This document shows positions 56,532 to 64,000 of a DNA stretch of 64,000 nucleotides, in pieces. The notes beneath the pieces were generated by a model. That model was not told the origin of the DNA and searched no databases. It saw nothing but the letters and a program-made list of their open reading frames with translations. The stretch covers positions 1 through 64,000 of the forward strand of contig JAKSZP010005575.1 in assembly GCA_022478985.1 (NCBI GenBank), given 5' to 3'. The stretch's first letter is position 1. Each line of letters begins with the position of its first letter. This stretch comes from Massospora cicadina. Its lineage: Eukaryota > Entomophthoromycota > Entomophthoromycetes > Entomophthorales > Entomophthoraceae. A program made the position numbers and the translations under genes.

Positions 56532-57667
56532 TCAATGGGACAAGGTCCACGCCACGGCTGTCAGCTCCTTGTTATAAATGGCCCAGGATTGCTCAGTGGA
56601 TGAGAAATTGTGAGATAAATAAATGACTGGGTGTTCCAACCCATCATGCTCTTGAAGCAAGACAGCCCCTATCAAAGCAGATGACGCATCAAATGGCACA
56701 GTGTAGAATATAGAAGGAACTGCATGCTTAAGGATAGGAGGTGATGGAAACACCTCCTTAATTGAATCAAATGCCTGCTGGCTCTTTAGCGTCCAGAGAA
56801 ATGGGACATTCTTGTCCATAAGGTGATGAAGTGGGGAAGATAACTGTGATAAGGCAGGAGAAAACTTTTTCAAGAATATAATGGTGCCAAGAAGCTTCTC
56901 AATTGCTTCTGCGTCATTAGAGTAGGCCACTATCAGATGGCACCCAATTTGCTGGTTGGGATAGCATAGCCATATTTCAAGACAAGATTGCTCAAAAAGG
57001 TGACTTCTTTCCAATAAAACTCGCATCTTGATGTCTTGACAAACAGACCTGCCTTATGCAAGGCAGCTACCACTGCCTCCAAGTCCTTATCTTATTGTTT
57101 GAGAGTAGGGGATGTACCAAGATATCATCAATATATGCAATCACACAGATGAACCTGAGATCACCCAGCACATTATTGATCATTCTTTGAAATGCTGCGG
57201 GTGCATTCTTAATCCTAAAAGGCATCACTCGAAATTGAAATATGCCTCATTTTGTCCAGATAGCGGTAAGCCATTCCTGTCCTTCCTTCACCCAAATTTG
57301 ATTAAAGACATTAACAAAATCAAGTTTTGAAAACACGCGCGACTTAGCAATCACTTGGACAATTGTCTGCTACAAAGGCAGTGGGTAGGGATCATGGACC
57401 GTGATTTTATGAAGGTGGACATAATCCATGCAGAGATGGAGAGAACCATCTGCCTTTTTGGCAAAAACAGTGGGAGAGGCAACTGGGGATGTCTCTTGGA
57501 ACAACTAACCCTTCTTGAGCATGTAATCTAACCATGCGTTGAGGGCAGTTTCTCCTCCACTTTGTGCAGGTACAGTGGGCAAATTTATGTTCACCACCTT
57601 CAACGTTGTCCAAAAACCTAAGCCATATCTGTATGTTGGGAAAGATGATCCGCCTTTGAATAATCAA
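56532..57667 (-). pseudogene. Gypsy-F reverse transcriptase and RNase H
   Basis: [21 protein letters not shown] near 57480-57420, FGLRMHPQHFKE-like palm residues near 57220, and a preserved active site YIDD at 57135-57124. Thumb: EAIEKLLGTIIFLKKFSPAL near 56920-56860. RNase H: PFDASSALIGAVLLQEHDGL (56695-56640) with the first catalytic Asp, and IYNKELTAVAWTLSH at 56577-56532 with the catalytic Glu. Frameshifts occur near 57030, 57110 and 57400. Confidence 0.86.
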
Positions 57668-57876
57668 AAATACTCTGATATCTTATCAACGCTTTTGGAA
57701 AATGTGAAGGTAGGCCCGCAGGGGAAACAAGGGAAGTGATCAAACTGCGACCTATAATTTTTATAGGTTATCCAGTAAAGGAAAACAGCCCTTTGTATGA
57801 CTATTAGAGAATGACAGAATATTAGACTCAAGGTAAATCCTTACATGCTGTTGATGCCACGAGCCCACACCCAAAA

Positions 57877-58125
57877 TTACTGGAAGCACCAGGTTTGGCA
57901 TTGTGGAGAATTAATTGAAAAAACTAAACTGGTGAACTGAGAAAGGTACTGGACGCCATACTTTGTAAGATGTCGGGAGTCTGATGAAGTGACCATTACC
58001 TTAGAACCCACGTCAAGGTCAAGAAAAAGCTGGTGGGCCAACTCTAAACTCATAAAGTTACCTGCTGCTCCAGTGTCATCCAAGGCCTCAAAAGACACCT
58101 GGTGTGCTCTGATAATAATTTTCAT
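57877..58125 (-). pseudogene. Gypsy-F aspartic protease
   Basis: VSFEALDDTGAAGNFMSLEL holds the DTGA catalytic triad with the following Asn-Phe that is usual in gypsy proteases. It lies just upstream of RT in element order. A frame at 58538-58293 (AADMALVSDPNSKSVSVLVL) upstream of it is not recognised. Confidence 0.75.
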
Positions 58126-58580
58126 TGGTAATAAAAGTAGGCGTAATTCTGTTTATTGACAGCTACGGTTGATTCCATTAATAGGAGAAAATTGCAGATA
58201 AATTGGAGGTAAGCACAAGGTTTGTGACTGGAGTAGAACTGGTGTGACAGAGGGGTTGAACCATTTCTTCTCCAGACTGGGTCATTGATAATTTATATAT
58301 TGGAATGCCAGAATACACTAACACGGGTGTGGGGGGGCACATCAACTTTTAGAACTAGTACAGATACTGATTTGGAGTTGGGATCTGAAACCAAGGCCAT
58401 ATCAGCAGCTTTAAGCATGTTAATACCATTTAAGAGATGGACTGAGCAATAAATTAGAGACACTGGGATAGTGCAGCCATAGATACACTCCATAACAACC
58501 TTACTCTTCTGATAGAAGACAACCACTGATGCACCCAAACTGACAAGGAGAGCGAAAAAGCTGAAAATAATGGACGATTA
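58126..58580 (-). other. Region where Gypsy-F gag and primer site would lie
   Basis: Only about 455 bp separate the protease from the 5' LTR, too short for gag. An 82-codon frame (58538-58293) is present but unrecognised. The minus-strand sequence next to the LTR (taatcgtccattatt) is not a clear tRNA primer site. The gag gene appears deleted. Confidence 0.5.
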
Positions 58581-59367
58581 TATCAGGATTGCAGAAAATA
58601 AAGTTTATTTTGGCCTGCCAGTCTGGATGCCAAAGCACCCAAATGACAAGTCTAAATGTCAGTGGCACTGATGCTTGTATGACGTTGATTTTGACTAATA
58701 GAGCTTTTGCCAACGAGCGTCAATAGGTCATGAGTATGAAAATAAAGCTAGTGACAAACCAGGCAATCATGGCCCAGGGCCCGCGGATTAGGAGTTTAGA
58801 AGAGTTGGATTGGGATGGGTGGTTTGAGTTTCGTCAATAAAAATTGAATTTAGTAAACTGGATTTTTATTGGAAAACAAAGGTAAAAATCAACCGTCAAT
58901 TTTCTCAGGCGTGCTATGACTGCTTAAATAGATGATTGATTTGGGGAAAAGCTTAGTAACACTCAGGATTGGGGCCCTCAAGGACTAGCCTAACCCAGAT
59001 ACTTTGAGTGGGGGGAGCAAATTTACTTTGAACTGGCTTAAGAATTGTCAGTGGTGGTCCAAGTTGCTGTTAGTCTAACATTGGATGGCCAAATTGTGGT
59101 TTCACTGCATTTTAAATGGTTAGCATGACGGCATCTTGGCTGATGGGTGATGGGAACCTCCCAAGGCCACCCCACGTTGGGGCGGTCCCAAGAGGTCAGA
59201 AATGGGTTTTTGATACCCAACCCACCTGCACTTAGTCGCTCTGGCGTCCATTTAGTCAAGAAGGAATCATTAGGCAGAGATTTGTTTGTCTGTGGTGGGT
59301 TTTGAACTGGCATCAGCATTTCCAAATGGCTTGACGCCATTGAGTTTTGCTAATAACTCTACACCTT
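58581..59367 (-). repeat. 5' LTR of Gypsy-F, inner part
   Basis: Begins tatcaggattgcag, with the terminal TG changed to TA, and matches 45664-46454 along its whole length. It ends taactctacacctt, the counterpart of cagttctacactt in the other LTR. LINE-2B starts at the next base. Confidence 0.82.
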
Positions 59368-62300
59368 TTCTTATAAACTCCCTACTTTATTTTAAAATTA
59401 ATTTAAAAGGAAAAGTAAGGGGGGAGGGTGGAATACAAACAATTCAGCCGAGGTAAAGGTCCAGGAATTTGGGCCATTAGCTTTCTAGCATCCCTAACCA
59501 TTGCTGGTTGGCAATCGCTATCACTAGCCATGGTTCTAGCATTGATGGGCTTAAAGGCCATTTGATCTTGAGTCAGTTTGTGCTTTATTGTGTATGATGA
59601 TTGATCTGGAAGGAAAAGCCAAACGCATGGATTAAAACACCCAGGGTTTAAGCATGAGAATTTTGAGGTCTGATGGAGCAGATCAGAAACATTGAATGGG
59701 CTCAAGTACCAAACTTTTGTAGTGGGGGCACTTGCTTTCCAAACTCTTGGCTATGAGAGCTAAGTGTATCACCCATACATAATAATGGTAAATGAAGGCT
59801 CATATTCTGGATTGGGGCTGTTCTCAGGGTTTTCACAAGAGAAGGTCTTGCAATGAATGTATTTCCATTGACGATTGTTTACCTGAGAGGATGTATAATA
59901 TTGTGGCCAATACTTTTTGAACACATAGAATTCACTATATTGGTGGCATATCTGCTTCCAGTTCAGCACATACGGGAAATCCTTGCACGGGCATTCTGGT
60001 CTGCTATGCTTACCAGTTTTGAACGCATGGTGTAGGATCCGCCAGGTGACCAACAGTTGCTTTGCAATTACTAGATGGGATTTGAGGCCCAAAACTAACT
60101 TTTCATTTTGTAGTTAGTTTAGTGGCCTTTGGAGGCCCAGTTGTTCAGAATTCATGGTTGAGTGGGTGGGTTGCATCCAGGTTCTAGAAGTGGATCCCAG
60201 TATTCAATTGGGGTCAATTTTAGCAAATTTTAATTGTCATGGAGGCACACTCATGGGCAATTCAATTGTGCTCCTCTAAGTTTTTTGAGGAAATCATTGC
60301 AAAATTAAGGGCTTCAACTTCCCTGTTATTTTTTGTTCACATCTTAATCGAATAGTTTGAATGACCAGCCACTCAAGTGCACTGCCCGATTGCACAATCA
60401 CCAGCAGTATGGGAAGCCTTTCCAGAAAGGAATTATGGGTGACTCACCATCCATTCGCGCAGAGAGCGTGGGGAGACCAGCTCCTATAAGCCCTGAACTC
60501 CAGCCCAGTTCACATTTCACTCAAGGTTTGGGCAGCACAATTGTGTCTGTTTTAGACTGAGGAACAACTTTGCCAGATCATCCGATCGTGGGATTTGAAA
60601 TCCAGAAGGCTCATGCCTCCTTTGCTCTTAAGTTTGAACAGGGTCTCTAAAGCTATTGGCGCCACCTTTACCTTAAACCATAGGAAGGTCTGGAGCATTG
60701 TATTGATCTTCATCTCTAGGGTTGGGATTATAGGTAATATGTGGGCAGCATACCATAGCTTGGAGAAGATATAACGTTGATAGCCAACACTTTCTCCTTG
60801 AGGCATGGTCTTGCCAATTTACAACACGCCATTCAGGCCAACAGACTCAATAGTACCTCTTTTTAGTTTTCCAGTACCACTGGCTCTTTGTTGTTAAAGA
60901 GTATCCCAAGTTATCTAATTATATGAAAGTTCTAGATTGGCAATGTGTCAGTCAGCCGGATAAATTTTAGGATGCCAAGCCTCATTACTGAAGTTTTTTC
61001 CAGGTTGATCTTTGCATTTGATGCTAACTGGTATAGGTCCAGGAGCTCCTCAGCGCTATTGAAAGTAAGTGAACTAATACTAACTACTGTATTGTCAGCG
61101 AAGGGCTAACATAAAGATTGGAAATTGGGTAGGGTGGACTAATCCCTAGAGTTTTGTATCCGCTTCAGCCAATAAAAAGTTCTCTGAAAAGGTAAACAGA
61201 ATTGGCGACATGAGACCACTTTGTTGGAGGCCCTGTCCAACTGGAATATCGATGGTTACGCCATTGGCAACAAATACTCTGGTGATCAAGCCCAAGTACA
61301 GCGTTAATATCCATGATCTAAAAGATTTGGGAATACCAACCGCCATTAGCTTTGCATGTAGGAAGGACCAGATACCTGATCATAGGCCTTCTCCATGTTG
61401 AGGAACATTAGATAGCCCAGATTGGTTCCCCGCATGTCTTGGAGAACGTTTTGGACTGTATCAATACTGTTCCTGATGCTTTAACCCTTGATGAACCTGT
61501 TTTGGGACTAATAGAGAATTTGTGGTGCCGTTATCATCAGTTTATTTGACAAGATGTATGTGAACAAGCTTGTAGTTGGCGTTAGATAGTACAATCAGGC
61601 GCAAATTCTGAGTTGACATCGAAGTCCCCTTTTGTACAAGAGTACAATCTGGGTTTCCTGGTCTCCTGGGATTTGTTGTCCATTTTTCAGGCAGTAGTTG
61701 TATAGAGATTTGAGCTCCAGTGCAGTGCGGTCATGGAATGCACGTAAACTTTTGCACACATGTTATTGGGCCCGGTGCTTTCATCTTCAGCAATTCTTTT
61801 AGCACTCTTTCGACTGTATTAATTGAGATGTTAGCGGACAAGCTAGCGACATCTTCTGGTGTACAGGCCCCGAGTGCCAGATTATTCAGGTTGATCAGGG
61901 CTTCTTTAGTCATATTACTCATCTCTTGTTGAAGGAATAGCTCACCATAGAATCGCTCAATTTTGCGCTTGTTTGTTTCCAGATCCGTTGTTATTCCCCC
62001 TGTCACTGTCTCTACCTCACATATTATTGCATTGGATTAAATTTCATCAAGATTTGCCAGGCCCTCCTTGGTCATCATCCCCACTAGGCTCTGGTATCAG
62101 TAGGCAAAGATCCATCTCTCTGAGTCCTGTTTAGAAAATAAGGCCCATTATCATTTGTGAGTTGTTAAGTATTCACTCCAACATTCTTCACTGTCCCGCT
62201 GGAATAATTTTAGACTTTTCAATGCATCTTTCATCTGCTTTGCGGCGGCAGTTTGCTTGTAGGTAGTTGCTCTCTCAAACTTTATACTATCATGACTAAT

Positions 62301-64000
62301 ATTCTCTTTAGTCTGGACCCATTTTTTTAGAAGGATTATCTCCAGGTGATGATTCAGATATGTGACCAGTTAATCAAGTCCAGCTTTGATTGTCCAGCCC
62401 ATTCTCCGTCCCTCAGTGTGGCTGGTGCCAACTGCCATCCTTGGTTCCTTGGGGGTTCATCTATATCAATGTCCATGCAGATGATCATATGGTCACTCTC
62501 AGCATTTAAGGTGATCTCACTGTTGGACGTCAGTGGTTTGAGATCAGATGACATCATAATGTAATCCAGGCGTGAACGGTTTGTGGGGATCTGGAGGAGT
62601 CATATGACCACCTCATTAGGTTGACTATATTGTCATTCACCTCGTCAATTGTGAGGCACATCCCTAAATTTGACTAGATATTATAGCATTTTATTGGCTT
62701 TATGATTGGGACTTTCACTTGTTGAAAGTATTCTGACTCGCATTCTTCCAACAGATCAGGTCTCCTGCTATAACCGTCGCCGCCTCAGTTGGTACTTACA
62801 ATAAATAATTTCAAAAATTCGGTTTTTGTGGGTCTTTGGCAGGGAATAGACAGCCTTCAAAAAAGGCTTTTTCCAGTTTCTCTATTTGTAATTTTTGCTA
62901 TCAAGATCTTTCTGGCGTGAGTTTCCTCCACAAAACCAGGTCTATTCTCTTGTTCTGTGTGATGATTGCCACATGATCCGTCCAGAGGGCTTGCCAGCCT
63001 ATTTGGTGGGACCACAGGTTGTATGTCACATTGCAGTTTGAGCTCAGCACCATCATCTTATGGTTACCTGATTGTGTTTCCAATATAAAATTAGGTCAAT
63101 ATTATAATCTGTTTTAAAGTGATGAGTTTTCCACCGTCTCATTTGTATGCTCGCCATCCTCTGAGAATTTGTAGTCGCAATCTTCAATTCTGGCTACCAA
63201 CTAACAGGTATGATGTCTGGTATTATTTTATGAGTTGTGCATGGAGTTGCAGATGGAAGCTTAGTTACTGATGGCTGGTGTCGCCAAGGCTAGGTGGGAG
63301 GTATTATTCTGCTTTTGGGGTCAGTTGGTCAGTACTGGTTTACTATTACCGTGCAGTTATTACACCAGGATTTTAGTCTCCATCCCTGTATCCCAATTGA
63401 TGATTAATGGGGACAGTTTTATTACCAGCTCTGGGGGCTCCTTTGTCCCTACTGGTAGTGTGGCGGATTCCCCCTCAACTGTCGATCAGTTCCCAGCCCT
63501 GTTATTAGGCTTTTTGTGGAACTAGTTTCACATTGGGTTTTGATTGGTTGATTTTGCCAATTTTTTAACTATAGATGGTTGTTTGGTAGTCTCCTCAGGT
63601 TTATTTGCTGACAATTTCCGAGTTGAATTCTTGTTCACTTTTAACTTATCAGGATTTGGTTTCAAAGTATTAGCTTCTTGCACTGACAGTCCCTTTTTGG
63701 GGGATTTTTTGGGTTTGCCTTCTGACATCATTCTTCTTCTCAGATCCTCCATTATTCCTGGGATGAGCATGGCAAAATCAGTCCAGGACTCTTTCCTTTG
63801 TCCATTTTGTAGGCTTCAGGATTTGGGTTAATGAAAGGCTCATCATCTGATTCAGGTTGTTTTGTCTCTTCTCACTCCCACACCTCCTTATGGGCGAAGT
63901 ACAACTCCTGATGTTAACGCTTCATTTCCACAACCTCTGTTAAGTTATGCAGAATTTACTCTTTGGCTTTGGTCAAAGGAAGGTTTTTGTCCCTACTTTT
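59368..64000 (-). mobile_element. LINE-2B: second copy of the LINE, in the Gypsy-F 5' LTR
   Basis: Colinear with LINE-2A from its 3' end (tttcttataaactccctac against tttttataaactccatag) through the ORF2 C-terminal knuckle (about 59990-59930, first residues altered: CPCKDFPYVLNWKQICHQY), RT thumb (60770-60590: SKLWYAAHILPIIPTLEMKI, GGMSLLDFKSHDR), RT fingers and palm (61340-61150: RSWILTLYLGLITRVFVANG with GLQQSGLMSPILFTF), endonuclease (about 62350-63080) and ORF1 tail (63770-63528). Its 5' end lies beyond the window. Confidence 0.86.

Larger units (their letters stand above)
45664..64000 (-). mobile_element. Gypsy-F: chromovirus whose two LTRs both carry a LINE
   Basis: Minus-strand element. 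Its internal part (54705-58580) holds protease, RT, RNase H, integrase and chromodomain, without a recognisable gag. The 3' LTR spans 45664-46454 plus 54361-54704, split by LINE-2A. The 5' LTR starts at 58581 and is split at the same position (59367/59368) by LINE-2B, which runs off the window. LTR limits come from the uninterrupted solo copy at 20962-22119. The repeat unit is offset by about 12,915 bp and stays colinear to the window end. Confidence 0.82.

Noticed and set aside
1..64000. CRISPR arrays, operons, bacterial promoters or phage genes
   Set aside because: None seen; introns, LTR elements, LINEs and SINEs show eukaryotic DNA.

Overview
This window looks like part of a large, transposon-rich fungal genome. 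Most of it (about 45 of 64 kb) is decayed retrotransposon: Ty3/gypsy chromovirus-type LTR elements and L1/Tx1-type LINEs with frameshifts, stops and nested insertions. Only two host genes could be supported: a small bZIP transcription factor of the Cys-3/Met28 type (13831-14484, minus) and mitochondrial ATP synthase subunit e (41381-41674, minus). The fungal assignment rests on the style of these two proteins, the 69-nt intron in the subunit e gene and the element families. The species cannot be named from the sequence.

Layout. 1-3114: 3' part of Gypsy-1 (plus) with its 3' LTR. 4966-10227: an apparently full-length LINE-1 (plus) with a 19-bp target duplication. 10247-17027: AT-rich gene island with a degenerate periodic repeat, two SINEs and the bZIP gene. 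17028-27089: Gypsy-A (minus), broken by an unidentified 2-kb insertion (which itself carries a solo LTR) and by a second solo LTR. 27090-38977: Gypsy-D (plus), split in its integrase by the complete Gypsy-E (31910-37728, minus). 38978-45663: second AT-rich gene island with the subunit e gene and a third SINE. 45664-64000: Gypsy-F (minus), whose 3' and 5' LTRs each contain a LINE of the same family at the same site and orientation.

The insertion history can be read from exact target duplications: ATTAG around Gypsy-E, ATCAA around a solo LTR, 9 bp around the insertion in Gypsy-A, 13 bp around LINE-2A, 19 bp around LINE-1 and 16-17 bp around each SINE. All three SINEs carry a tRNA-like head with pol III boxes and share a 3' tail of about 38 bp. 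They keep perfect target duplications, so they are among the youngest insertions, and all lie in the gene islands.

All element reading frames seen here are broken except LINE-1 ORF1, and many lesions fit C-to-T change (TGG to stop, DD to NN or DN at polymerase sites). No autonomous element is evident, though the youngest classes may still be active elsewhere in the genome. All coordinates of element parts come from reading by eye; LTR ends supported by target duplications are firm, and internal domain limits are approximate.
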